Part shown: piece by piece, positions 1 to 6,435 of the stretch
Layout of the letters: each line of letters begins with the position of its first letter
How positions within the stretch are numbered: the stretch's first letter is position 1
Origin: an uncultured Clostridia bacterium
GTDB lineage: Bacteria; Bacillota; Clostridia; Christensenellales; Maliibacteriaceae
Length of the DNA stretch: 10,501 bases
Assembly (NCBI GenBank): GCA_934613185.1
Contig: CAKTSO010000061.1
Span: forward strand, 1 to 10,501
Direction: 5' to 3'
Position numbers and translations under genes: made by a program
The notes under the pieces: generated by a model
The model's database searches: none
What the model saw: only the letters and a program-made list of their open reading frames with translations
Told to the model about the DNA's origin: nothing

Positions 1-3
1 GGT

Positions 4-9
4 TATAAT
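4..9 (+). promoter_or_regulatory. -10 element (TATAAT) of the ctsR promoter
   Basis: A perfect TATAAT lies 30 bases upstream of the ctsR start codon. Its -35 partner would fall before base 1 and cannot be seen. Transcription would begin near base 16, inside the CtsR operator, so a bound repressor would block initiation. Confidence 0.7.
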
Positions 10-26
10 AGTCAAAGAAAGTCAAA
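10..26 (+). promoter_or_regulatory. CtsR operator (tandem heptamer box)
   Basis: Two AGTCAAA heptamers (10-16 and 20-26) are separated by GAA. This matches the known CtsR box, a direct repeat of (A/G)GTCAAA with a NAN spacer, at every position. It sits directly downstream of the -10 element and shares bases with the ribosome binding site (AAAGGAGG, 24-31). This indicates that ctsR represses itself. I saw no second tandem box elsewhere in the window, only isolated GTCAAA half-sites inside genes. Confidence 0.92.
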
Positions 27-38
27 GGAGGTGACAGT

Positions 39-641
39 ATGGCAGTTCTGAGCGACAGCATCGAAGCATTCCTGATTTCGCTTTTGAACGGCGAAGAGTC
101 GCCGGTCATTCTCGTCCAGCGCAACGAACTGGCCAACTATTTCCGCTGCGCGCCTTCGCAGATCAACTACGTTCTTTCCACCCGTTTTACGCTGGAGCGC
201 GGCTATACCGTTGAATCGCGCCGAGGCGGCGGCGGTTATATCCGCATCGTTCGGATGGATCTTGATAAAAACGCCTATCTGCGTCAGCTTCTGGAAAAAG
301 ATATCGGCGACGTCATGAGCGAAGACGAAGCGCGCGGCGTTTTGCTGCGTCTTTTGGAATCCCAGTGCATTCGCCGCGACGAATACGACCTTTGTTCCAG
401 TTTGATCGCGGACAAAACGCTCGCCGTTCCCTCGCCGATCAAAGACCGCATTCGCGCCAATTTGATGCGACAGATGGCCGCGCACTGGATCCGCAGCGAC
501 GCGTCCTCCCCTGCTGTGCCTGCACAGTCCGAGGCCGCGCCCGCCGTTCCCGTTTCGCAAAAGCGTCTTTCGGCGCAAAAGGCCGCCAATCAAAAGACGC
601 TCGATCCGAAAAATACGGGACACAGGCAGCCGGTCGAATAA
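39..641 (+). CDS. ctsR: CtsR, class III stress (clp) gene repressor
   Basis: This 200-residue protein is the DNA-binding repressor of clp protease/chaperone genes. In Bacillota it releases its operators on heat or protein stress. Residues 26-50 form the helix-turn-helix (VQRNELANYFRCAPSQINYV), and residues 61-70 are the winged-helix tip (RRGGGGYIRI) with the hallmark glycine run. Arg62 falls where the McsB kinase is known to phosphorylate CtsR in Geobacillus. Residues about 75-155 are the C-terminal dimerisation domain. The last 45 or so residues are an Ala/Pro/Ser/Gln/Lys-rich tail not usual for this family (typically about 150-155 residues). The start is fixed by AAGGAGG seven bases upstream. 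The gene appears monocistronic: a terminator follows within 35 bases, and the usual partners mcsA, mcsB and clpC are absent here. A perfect CtsR box upstream supports autoregulation. Confidence 0.95.
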   Translation: MAVLSDSIEAFLISLLNGEESPVILVQRNELANYFRCAPSQINYVLSTRFTLERGYTVESRRGGGGYIRIVRMDLDKNAYLRQLLEKDIGDVMSEDEARGVLLRLLESQCIRRDEYDLCSSLIADKTLAVPSPIKDRIRANLMRQMAAHWIRSDASSPAVPAQSEAAPAVPVSQKRLSAQKAANQKTLDPKNTGHRQPVE

Positions 642-656
642 CGGTCCGTCATAAGA

Positions 657-686
657 GCATAACAAAGAGCCCAAGCGCGCATTCTA
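657..686 (+). promoter_or_regulatory. Putative sigma-G (forespore) promoter of the ger operon
   Basis: GCATA (657-661) and CATTCTA (680-686) are separated by 18 bases. This fits the known Bacillus subtilis sigma-G pattern (GHATR, 17-18 bases, CATNHTA). gerA operons are established members of the sigma-G regulon, and this is the only promoter-like sequence I see between ctsR and gerAA. The -10 element overlaps the left arm of the ctsR terminator, so transcripts starting near 692-694 would begin in the hairpin loop and lack that arm. The match is by eye and has not been tested statistically. Confidence 0.55.
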
Positions 687-708
687 ACAAAACAGATGCG
701 CGCTTTTT
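673..708 (+). terminator. Intrinsic terminator of ctsR
   Basis: The arms AAGCGCGCAT (673-682) and ATGCGCGCTT (696-705) are perfectly complementary around a 13-base loop, and the T-run occupies 704-708. It lies 31 bases after the ctsR stop codon and should separate ctsR from the ger operon. Confidence 0.88.
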
Positions 709-749
709 ATTATATGAAAAAAGCGCCAAAAGAAAGCGAGGCGTTTTTC

Positions 750-2246
750 ATGCCGGGCGCAAAAGCACAACGGCTGATCGCCGCCGTGTGCGAAAAGAAC
801 ATTCCGCACGAACCGCTGAGCGATCAATTATGCGACAATCTTTTGATGTTGGAGGCGTTAAAGCGGCAGTGTGCCGATCTTGTCATCCATGAATTCCTCT
901 TGTTTGGAAAAACGCGCGCCGCCGTCGCGTTTTTGGAAGGCATGATCGACGACGAACAATGCGGACAGTTTTTGCTTCGGCCGCTATCCCGCCCTGTGCA
1001 GGCGGATATCCGCGACGTGCCGATTTTTCTTCAAACTTGCCAGATCCAGCGGCAAAGCGATGTCGCAAACGTCCTTCGCGCCGTTTTTTCCGGCAGTGCC
1101 GTTATTTTTGCGGACACGGACGACACGGCGACGATCGTCGAGATTCGTTCTTCCTTCGGCCGCAACGTCGCCGCGCCCGAGTTCGACCGAAGTGTCATCG
1201 GCGCGCACGAAGGCTTCGTCGAAAAGATCGTCGTCAATATCGCGCTCGTGCGCCGAAAGCTGTGCGACCCGCGGCTCTGTATCTCGAACGTCACAGTCGG
1301 GCGGCGCGCCGCCTCCCGTGTAAGCGTCGCCTATGTGCGCGACATCGCCGACCCGACCTGCGTGGCAGCCGTTTTGCAGAAACTACGTACGATCGACGCG
1401 GACTCCATCGGCAGCGCGGGCGCGCTGATCCAATATCTGGAAGACGCGCCGCATTTTATCTTTCCGCAGATCATGCCGATCGAGCGCGCAGACGTCGCCG
1501 CCGCCATGCTTTTGGAAGGGCGCGTCGTCGTTTTCATGGATCAGATCCCGCAGGCAATGGTCCTCCCCGCCGTGTGGTGGGACTTTTTCCGCGCGTCGGA
1601 CGACCACGGTGAAAAGGCCTATATCGGCTCGTTCAAGCGTTGGCTTCGCGTCGCCTGCTTTTTTGCCGGCGTGCTTCTTCCCGCATGGTATGTCGCACTC
1701 GTGACATTCCACCCGGAATTGATCCCGTTGGAATTGGCGCTGCCGCTTTTGTCCTATCGAAGCAGCGTGCCGTTCTCCGTCACGGCGGAAGTGCTTTTCG
1801 TCGAAACGCTGCTTGCGATTCTCGCGGAGGCGGCGGTACGCACGCCGAACCAGATGTCGCAGACGATCGGCCTGGTCGGCGGCGTCATTTTGGGACAGGC
1901 GCTCCTTTCTTCCAATCTCGCCACCGCGCCGACGCTCGTAATCGCCACGGCGGGGATCGTCGCGCAGTACGCGATGCCGAGCTTTGTGATGATGCGCCTG
2001 ATGTCTGCGCTGCGCCTTGCGGGCATCGCCGCGGCCGCCGTCGGCGGACTGTTCGGCGTGTCGATCTTCTGGTTCCTGCTTCTGGCACGCGTCGCCGCGG
2101 TCAAGACGTATTCCGTGCCGTACGCCGCGCCGCTCGGGACGTCGGATCTTCGGCATTTGAAGATCGTCCTGTTCATGCGGCACGCCGCCCGGCAGAAGAA
2201 ACGGCCGACGTATATTCCCGTTCAGGACGAAACGCGCCAAAAGTGA
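750..2246 (+). CDS. gerAA: GerA-type spore germination receptor, subunit A
   Basis: This 498-residue protein belongs to the GerABKA family, the A subunit of germinant receptors in the inner membrane of dormant spores. Residues 1 to about 298 are a soluble domain with family signatures: HEGFVEKIVVNIALVRRKL (153-171), a VGRR..SRVSVAYVRDIAD segment (184-201), and IERADVAAAMLLEGRVVVFMD (244-264). Hydrophobic segments follow at about 300-320, 373-390, 395-420 and 423-448, then a cationic tail. The ATG at 750 was chosen because GAGG (738-741) lies eight bases before it. In-frame ATGs at 696 and 714 lie in or beside the ctsR terminator and have no ribosome binding site. The stop codon overlaps the ribosome binding site of the B-subunit gene. 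The usual EILREAG-type membrane motif reads AILAEAAVRTP, which is divergent. The ligand cannot be predicted. Confidence 0.92.
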   Translation: MPGAKAQRLIAAVCEKNIPHEPLSDQLCDNLLMLEALKRQCADLVIHEFLLFGKTRAAVAFLEGMIDDEQCGQFLLRPLSRPVQADIRDVPIFLQTCQIQRQSDVANVLRAVFSGSAVIFADTDDTATIVEIRSSFGRNVAAPEFDRSVIGAHEGFVEKIVVNIALVRRKLCDPRLCISNVTVGRRAASRVSVAYVRDIADPTCVAAVLQKLRTIDADSIGSAGALIQYLEDAPHFIFPQIMPIERADVAAAMLLEGRVVVFMDQIPQAMVLPAVWWDFFRASDDHGEKAYIGSFKRWLRVACFFAGVLLPAWYVALVTFHPELIPLELALPLLSYRSSVPFSVTAEVLFVETLLAILAEAAVRTPNQMSQTIGLVGGVILGQALLSSNLATAPTLVIATAGIVAQYAMPSFVMMRLMSALRLAGIAAAAVGGLFGVSIFWFLLLARVAAVKTYSVPYAAPLGTSDLRHLKIVLFMRHAARQKKRPTYIPVQDETRQK

Positions 2247-2255
2247 GGTGCCTTC

Positions 2256-3359
2256 ATGAACAGCAGTCAAAAACTCGGCGGTCTTCGCCGCGCCAATCGG
2301 ATCGCCGCGCATTACGAACACGTCTCCGCCGTTCAGGCGCTGTGTATGGTATTATGCTGCGCAAGCGGCGCGGCGCTTTTGATCCTGCCGAGCGTCATTG
2401 CAGGCAGATTCGGCACGGCGTCCTGGCTTCTTCCCTTCGCCGGACTTGCGTTTTCCGCCGCGACCGTTTTGTTGATCGCAGCCGCCTATAAAAAGTCCGG
2501 TGCGCCGAACGTGGAAGCGCTGTTTGACGCCGCGTTCGGAACACACTTCGGCCCGTTTTTCTGCGCGCTTTTTCGGCTCTACAGCATCGCGCGCGCTGCC
2601 GTTTGCGTCGGTGTCTTCGCCTGCGCCGTCAAAGGATTGATGCTGCCGGAGCTGCCGCTCAAATGGATTCTGTTGATCGTCTGCATCACGGTGTTTCCCG
2701 TCATGCGCGCACGGCTGACTTCCCTTGCCCGGTTGAGCGAGATCGCCGCCGTATTTCTCGCCGCGGCGCTTTTGTTTATGCTCGTCTGCATCCCCGCCGC
2801 GCACACGGAATTTCTTCTGCCGCTGTTTTCGCCGATCGCGCGGGGCGCGGGCGATCTTCTGCCGCTCGCGCTTTTTTGCGGATGCGGCGCGGAGGTCGCG
2901 CTTTATTTCTATCCGCTTTTGGAGCCAGCGCGGCCGCGGACGCTTTTATTCGGCGCCGCGCTCGGCTCGGGTGTCAAGCTCTATGTTCTGCTGCTTTGCA
3001 TCGGCATCTTCGGCGTTTCCGCCATTTCTTATTACACCTGGCCCGTGATCACCATGTTCAAAGCGGGCAGCGTCGCCGGGATCGACCGACCCGAGCTTCT
3101 TTTGATGATCTTCATCACAATCCTTTCGCTTTCCCCTGCCTGTATCTATGCCGCATTTGCATCGCGCAGCGTGCGAAACGGAGAAAAGCAGCCCGTCGCC
3201 GCCTGCGTCGCGTTAATTCTTCTAATGTATTTGACCGCAAGTCAGATCGGCGATGTCAGCGCGATGCCGGTCGCCATGCGCGTCACGGGATGGTTGTATG
3301 CGGGATTCGGTCTGTTTCTTCCGCTCGTTCTGGCCGTTTTTGCAAGGAGGCGCGCATGA
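2256..3359 (+). CDS. gerAB: GerB-type spore germination permease subunit
   Basis: This 367-residue, strongly hydrophobic protein has about ten predicted membrane segments and belongs to the endospore germination permease family (APC superfamily fold). In characterised receptors the B subunit binds the germinant, often an amino acid. After a short polar N-terminus the first helix contains ALCMVLCCASGAALLILPSV, the position of the family's first, partly unwound helix. Alternating hydrophobic stretches run to the C-terminal end, which is basic (FARRRA). The start lies nine bases after the gerAA stop, with GTGAGGTG overlapping that stop as ribosome binding site. The end overlaps the gerAC start by four bases (ATGA), so the subunits are probably translationally coupled. 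Assignment to the family is firm from context and topology. Ligand specificity is not readable. Confidence 0.9.
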   Translation: MNSSQKLGGLRRANRIAAHYEHVSAVQALCMVLCCASGAALLILPSVIAGRFGTASWLLPFAGLAFSAATVLLIAAAYKKSGAPNVEALFDAAFGTHFGPFFCALFRLYSIARAAVCVGVFACAVKGLMLPELPLKWILLIVCITVFPVMRARLTSLARLSEIAAVFLAAALLFMLVCIPAAHTEFLLPLFSPIARGAGDLLPLALFCGCGAEVALYFYPLLEPARPRTLLFGAALGSGVKLYVLLLCIGIFGVSAISYYTWPVITMFKAGSVAGIDRPELLLMIFITILSLSPACIYAAFASRSVRNGEKQPVAACVALILLMYLTASQIGDVSAMPVAMRVTGWLYAGFGLFLPLVLAVFARRRA

Positions 3360-4402
3360 AAAAACGAGGCACACTTGCATTGTTTTGTACAGTATTCTTT
3401 CTTCTGCCGTTTCTTTGCGCTTGCGGGCGCAATTCCGCATTGGAAGACGGATTTCTCCCTGTCAGCGTCGGGATCGACCGTGCGGCGGACGGCTATGATT
3501 TTTGTTTCGGCGGTTATGAACCCGGCAGCGACGGTGAAGCGCTCTATGCCGATCGAACCGTCCGCACCGCTTCCGTCACCGCCGCCTTCGACGAGATCGA
3601 TCTGTCCTACGGCATGCTCGCAAGTCTCGTCGTCTCCCCGAGCACCGCAAAAGACGGGCTTTATCCGCTCTATGCCGCTTTTATCTACAACGACGACGCC
3701 ACGGAAGCCATGGCGCTCGCGATGAGCCCAAATCCCGAAGCGCTTCTTTGCCGCACAGATCAAGACGGCGAAGACGTCAACGCGTTTTTGCAGAAAGAAC
3801 AGCTTTCCTGTCCAAGCGTTCTTTCCTATGATATCGCCATGCGCACGCCGGGCGAGACCTGCCTTGTGCCGATGATCGCCCGTTCGGGCGGCGGACAGAT
3901 CGAGCTTTTATCCGCCGCCGTGTTCAGCGAGGATAAACTCTGCGGGCAGATCCCCGCAGAACTTCTGCCCTATGCGCAGCTTCTAAGCGGGCAGCGCCGC
4001 CAAATGCTGATCGACTTCGACGTCCCGGGGCTCGACAGTGGCTCGGTGCGCGTGCTTTTGTCCTGCGACCGCACGCTTTTAAACGACCGGGAACCTTATC
4101 GCTTCCGCGCCGTCGTCTTCGGCTCGGGGCTTGTCGCCGCACGAATGTCCACGCACGAAAGCCTTCTGTCTCCGTCAGACTCGCAGCAAATCGCCGAAAG
4201 CGTCAACGCTGCGATCGAACAAAACTGCCTTGCCGTCGCCGCGTTGGCGCAGCAGACGCTCCGCGCCGACCCGTTCGGCTTCAGCCGCATGATCCTGGCG
4301 CGCTCCCGCGACGCGTCGACGCGCATAAAAGAGATCTTCTGTCAAAGCGAAATCGACGTGCAAAGCCGTGTGGAGATCCAGAATCTCACGCAGATCCATT
4401 GA
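3356..4402 (+). CDS. gerAC: GerC-type spore germination lipoprotein
   Basis: This 348-residue protein is the C subunit of the receptor, a lipoprotein on the outer face of the spore inner membrane. Residues 1-23 are a lipoprotein signal peptide: MKKR, a hydrophobic core, then the lipobox LCAC with Cys23 as the lipidation site. The Cys at -2 of the lipobox is unusual. After it comes the family's early strand (SVGIDRAADGYDF). In the middle, AAVFSEDKLCGQIPAELL matches the typical Ger(x)C avFk.dkLvG motif. Near the C-terminus, DPFGFSRMILA and the EIDVQSRVEI strand match the DilgfG and final beta segments. It is somewhat shorter than many homologues (about 370-400 residues). AAGGAGG (3344-3350) sits five bases before the ATG, and the start overlaps the gerAB stop. 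An in-frame reading upstream of 3356 is only a shadow of gerAB. Confidence 0.9.
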   Translation: MKKRGTLALFCTVFFLLPFLCACGRNSALEDGFLPVSVGIDRAADGYDFCFGGYEPGSDGEALYADRTVRTASVTAAFDEIDLSYGMLASLVVSPSTAKDGLYPLYAAFIYNDDATEAMALAMSPNPEALLCRTDQDGEDVNAFLQKEQLSCPSVLSYDIAMRTPGETCLVPMIARSGGGQIELLSAAVFSEDKLCGQIPAELLPYAQLLSGQRRQMLIDFDVPGLDSGSVRVLLSCDRTLLNDREPYRFRAVVFGSGLVAARMSTHESLLSPSDSQQIAESVNAAIEQNCLAVAALAQQTLRADPFGFSRMILARSRDASTRIKEIFCQSEIDVQSRVEIQNLTQIH

Positions 4403-4459
4403 TTTTCCGCCGCCGCGTTAACGCAACGTTTGCTTGCGATTAAGATTGCATAAACCTTC
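4403..4459. other. Gap after gerAC: no clear terminator
   Basis: I see no hairpin followed by a T-run directly after gerAC. The segment contains the left arm TTGCGATT (4434-4441) and one TTGCAT copy (4446-4451) of a nested inverted repeat that continues into the promoter at 4460. How the ger transcript ends is not clear from the sequence. Confidence 0.5.
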
Positions 4460-4488
4460 TTGCATATGCAAAATCGCAACGATATAAT
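4460..4488 (+). promoter_or_regulatory. Sigma-A promoter P1 in the gerAC-MATE gap
   Basis: TTGCAT (4460-4465), a 17-base spacer and TATAAT (4483-4488) give near-consensus spacing and sequence. The -35 hexamer is the left half of the palindrome TTGCATATGCAA (4460-4471), which is flanked by AATCGCAA (4472-4479). That flank is complementary to TTGCGATT (4434-4441). A regulator binding the palindrome would cover the -35. The promoter lies almost 390 bases before the next gene, so its product may be a non-coding RNA or a long MATE leader. Confidence 0.65.
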
Positions 4489-4494
4489 AGGCGG

Positions 4495-4745
4495 CGTAAT
4501 GAGGCGAATCCCGTCGAAATTTCGATTTTCGCTCGTCCTCGTTTCATTCACAAAAACTGTATATTTCATTTCCGCATGTCGTATGATATTCGCGCCGAAT
4601 GGGTAGCGGCGCCGAACATTCCTCCTAAAGGCGGCCGGCGGACATAAATTCGAAAGAGGTCATCGCCGACCCGTTCTCCTCCGGTACACAGGGCGTTCGG
4701 GCTTTTGGGTGACCTTTGCTGTTTGCCCCGGGCGTTAAAAACGCC
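4495..4745 (+). ncRNA. Candidate structured RNA downstream of P1 (unidentified)
   Basis: Several inverted repeats can be drawn here. TCGAAATTTCGA (4514-4525) is enclosed by GCGAA (4504-4508) with TTCGC (4528-4532) and by AATGA (4498-4502) with TCATT (4544-4548). GCGCCG (4592-4597) pairs with CGGCGC (4607-4612). CGGCG plus GAC (4636-4643) pair with GTC and CGCCG (4659-4668). GGCGTT (4731-4736) pairs with AACGCC (4740-4745). No good ribosome binding site is followed by a persuasive reading frame. I could not match it to a known RNA family. GC-rich DNA yields chance stems, so this is a tentative call resting on the strong upstream promoter. Confidence 0.3.
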
Positions 4746-4749
4746 GACA

Positions 4750-4778
4750 TTGACAAGTTTCGGCGACTGCATTACAAT
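4750..4778 (+). promoter_or_regulatory. Sigma-A promoter P2 of the MATE gene
   Basis: A perfect TTGACA (4750-4755), a 17-base spacer and TACAAT (4773-4778) form a strong vegetative promoter. Transcription would start near 4785, giving a leader of about 90 nt before the MATE start codon. A terminator hairpin lies within that leader. Confidence 0.8.
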
Positions 4779-4800
4779 AGTTTCCGTCGTAACGTTCGTT

Positions 4801-4841
4801 GTACGAATCCGCTCGTCTTGTACGCGGATTTGTATTTTTTT
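4801..4841 (+). terminator. Leader terminator (probable attenuator) before the MATE gene
   Basis: Bases 4801-4812 can pair with 4824-4835 as a 12-bp stem with two G-U pairs. The core AATCCGC/GCGGATT is perfect, the loop has 11 bases, and six T residues follow (4836-4841). The hairpin lies between promoter P2 and the MATE start, and the 34 bases after it have no room for another promoter, so the MATE gene needs read-through. TTGTACG occurs twice (4799-4805 and 4818-4824), one copy spanning the left arm and one in the loop, which could allow alternative pairing. The alternative reading is the end of a short RNA of about 57 nt. Confidence 0.65.
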
Positions 4842-4875
4842 GCGCAAAAAGTTCTTATACCAAAGGAGACCGCTT

Positions 4876-6249
4876 ATGCCCCAGAAGGAAAACAAGATGG
4901 GCACGATGCCTGTCAATCGTCTGCTTTTGACGATGAGCCTGCCGATGGTCATTTCCATGCTCGTCCAGGCGCTTTACAACATCGTCGACAGCATCTACGT
5001 CTCGCAGATCAGCGAAAATGCGCTGACAGCCGTGTCCCTCGCGTTCCCGATCCAGAACCTCATGATCGCGTTCGCTTCCGGCACGGGCGTCGGCGTCAAC
5101 GCGCTTCTTTCCAAAAGCCTCGGTCAGAAGAATTTCGAGCAGGCCGACCGCGCCGCGGCAAACGGCGTCGTCATCACCGTTTTCAACATTCTTCTTTTCG
5201 TTTTAATCGGCGCGTTCGGTTCGCACGCGTTCTTCGCCGCGCAGACCGACATCACCGAAATCGTCGACGCGGGCACGCAGTACATGACCGTCTGCGCGAC
5301 GCTGTGCTTCGGCATTTTCGGCGAGATCATGTTCGAACGCCTTTTGCAGTCGACCGGCAAGACGATGCTGTCGATGATCACCCAGGGCGTCGGCGCGATC
5401 ATCAACATCGTCCTTGACCCGATCATGATCTTCGGCTATTTCGGCATGCCCGCAATGGGCGTGCGCGGTGCGGCGCTCGCCACCGTCATCGGCCAGATCG
5501 TCGCCATGCTGCTCGCCGTTATTCTGAACGCAAAGTTCAACCACGAAATTCACGTCCGAATCAAAGACGTGCTTCGCCCGCACGGCAAGACGATCGGTGC
5601 GATCCTGAAAGTCGGCATCCCGTCGATCGCCATGATCTCCATCGGCTCGATTATGAACTTCTGCATGAATTTGATCCTGCTTTCGTTCACGGCGACCGCC
5701 GCGGCCGTCTTCGGCGTGTACTTTAAACTGCAAAGCTTCGTCTTCATGCCCATCTTCGGCATGAACAACGGCCTCGTCCCGATCATCGCCTATAACTACG
5801 GCGCGCGCAGCAGCAAGCGCATCTTGCAGGCATTCAAGCTCGCCGCGATCTACGCCATGAGCTATATGCTGCTCGGCCTGATCGTCTTCCAGTTCTTCCC
5901 GAGCACGCTTTTGGGCTTCTTCGACGCTTCCGAGCAGATGCTTTCGATCGGCGACGTCGCGCTTCGCATCATCAGTATCAGTTTCCTGTTTGCAGGCTTC
6001 AACATCGTCTCCGGCTCGATCTTCCAGGCACTCGGCAACGGGCTTTACAGCCTCATTGTGTCCGTTGCCCGTCAGCTGGTCGCGCTTTTGCCGATCGCCT
6101 TCCTTCTTTCCAAAACCGGCAATGTCGACGCCGTGTGGTGGGCATTCCCGATCTCGGAGGTCATTTCAACCTGCCTGACGCTCTTGTTCGTCCGCAACAT
6201 CTACCGCGATCGGATCAAGCCGTTAGATTCCGCTCCCGCGAAAAACTAA
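4876..6249 (+). CDS. MATE-family multidrug/cation efflux transporter
   Basis: This 457-residue membrane protein has about twelve hydrophobic segments in two similar halves, as in the MATE family (ion-coupled antiporters that export drugs, dyes or metabolites). The N-terminal block contains LLTMSLPMVISMLVQALYNIVDSIYV and GTGVGVNALLSKSLG (residues about 16-82). The matching second-half block contains PSIAMISIGSIMNFCMNLIL and the conserved MNNGLVPIIAYNYGARSSKR. Its length is normal for the family, and it resembles the MepA/NorM-like branch common in Clostridia. The ATG at 4876 is chosen because AAAGGAG (4862-4868) lies seven bases upstream. The reading frame continues upstream to 4705 but that part crosses promoter P2 and its hairpin and is not protein-like. 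The gene stands alone between P2 and the terminator at 6262. Its substrate is unknown. Confidence 0.93.
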   Translation: MPQKENKMGTMPVNRLLLTMSLPMVISMLVQALYNIVDSIYVSQISENALTAVSLAFPIQNLMIAFASGTGVGVNALLSKSLGQKNFEQADRAAANGVVITVFNILLFVLIGAFGSHAFFAAQTDITEIVDAGTQYMTVCATLCFGIFGEIMFERLLQSTGKTMLSMITQGVGAIINIVLDPIMIFGYFGMPAMGVRGAALATVIGQIVAMLLAVILNAKFNHEIHVRIKDVLRPHGKTIGAILKVGIPSIAMISIGSIMNFCMNLILLSFTATAAAVFGVYFKLQSFVFMPIFGMNNGLVPIIAYNYGARSSKRILQAFKLAAIYAMSYMLLGLIVFQFFPSTLLGFFDASEQMLSIGDVALRIISISFLFAGFNIVSGSIFQALGNGLYSLIVSVARQLVALLPIAFLLSKTGNVDAVWWAFPISEVISTCLTLLFVRNIYRDRIKPLDSAPAKN

Positions 6250-6261
6250 ACGACGCAAGCG

Positions 6262-6293
6262 AAAGCCTTCGCAAAATTTGCGAAGGCTTTTCT
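6262..6293 (+). terminator. Intrinsic terminator after the MATE gene
   Basis: AAAGCCTTCGCAAA (6262-6275) and TTTGCGAAGGCTTT (6277-6290) form a near-perfect 14-base inverted repeat around A6276, ending in TTTT. In practice the inner A/T pairs would form the loop. It lies 12 bases after the MATE stop codon. Confidence 0.9.
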
Positions 6294-6400
6294 TATACAC
6301 GTCGGCTGCTGCGAATCCGCCGCACGCGGCGCTGTCGTTCTCTCCTCTTTCCCAAAATCGTCGAAAACTGCTTCCGAACGGCAAAAAAGCGCGGCAGAGA

Positions 6401-6429
6401 TTGACTTTTTGCCGCAGATTTGCTATGAT
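6401..6429 (+). promoter_or_regulatory. Sigma-A promoter of mntP-cdsA
   Basis: TTGACT (6401-6406), a 17-base spacer and TATGAT (6424-6429) form a good vegetative promoter with a start near 6436. An inverted repeat, GGCAAAAA (6380-6387) and TTTTTGCC (6406-6413), brackets the -35 and could be a regulator site. It is not a recognisable MntR box. Confidence 0.75.
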
Positions 6430-6435
6430 TCGTCT

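Noticed and set aside
696..749. Upstream in-frame starts (ATG at 696 and 714) for gerAA
   Set aside because: They lie in or beside the ctsR terminator and near the predicted sigma-G start point, with no ribosome binding site. The ATG at 750 has one.
1383..2321. A 312-codon minus-strand frame opposite gerAA
   Set aside because: Its composition is His/Arg/Asp-rich, as expected for the antisense of a GC-rich gene, and it has no family signature or ribosome binding site.
4499..4606. A 35-codon frame starting MRRIPSKFRFSLVL just after promoter P1
   Set aside because: Its only possible ribosome binding site (AGGCGG) would lie at or before the predicted transcript start, and the frame overlaps hairpin-forming sequence. 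Chance is the simplest reading.
4591..4640. T-box or c-di-GMP riboswitch suggested by GGGTAGCGGC
   Set aside because: The T-box consensus GGGTGGNACCGCG is not matched, the remaining GEMM motif blocks are absent, and MATE is not a typical T-box target.
4705..4875. N-terminal extension of the MATE protein
   Set aside because: It crosses promoter P2 and the leader hairpin, is unlike MATE proteins, and a strong ribosome binding site precedes the ATG at 4876.
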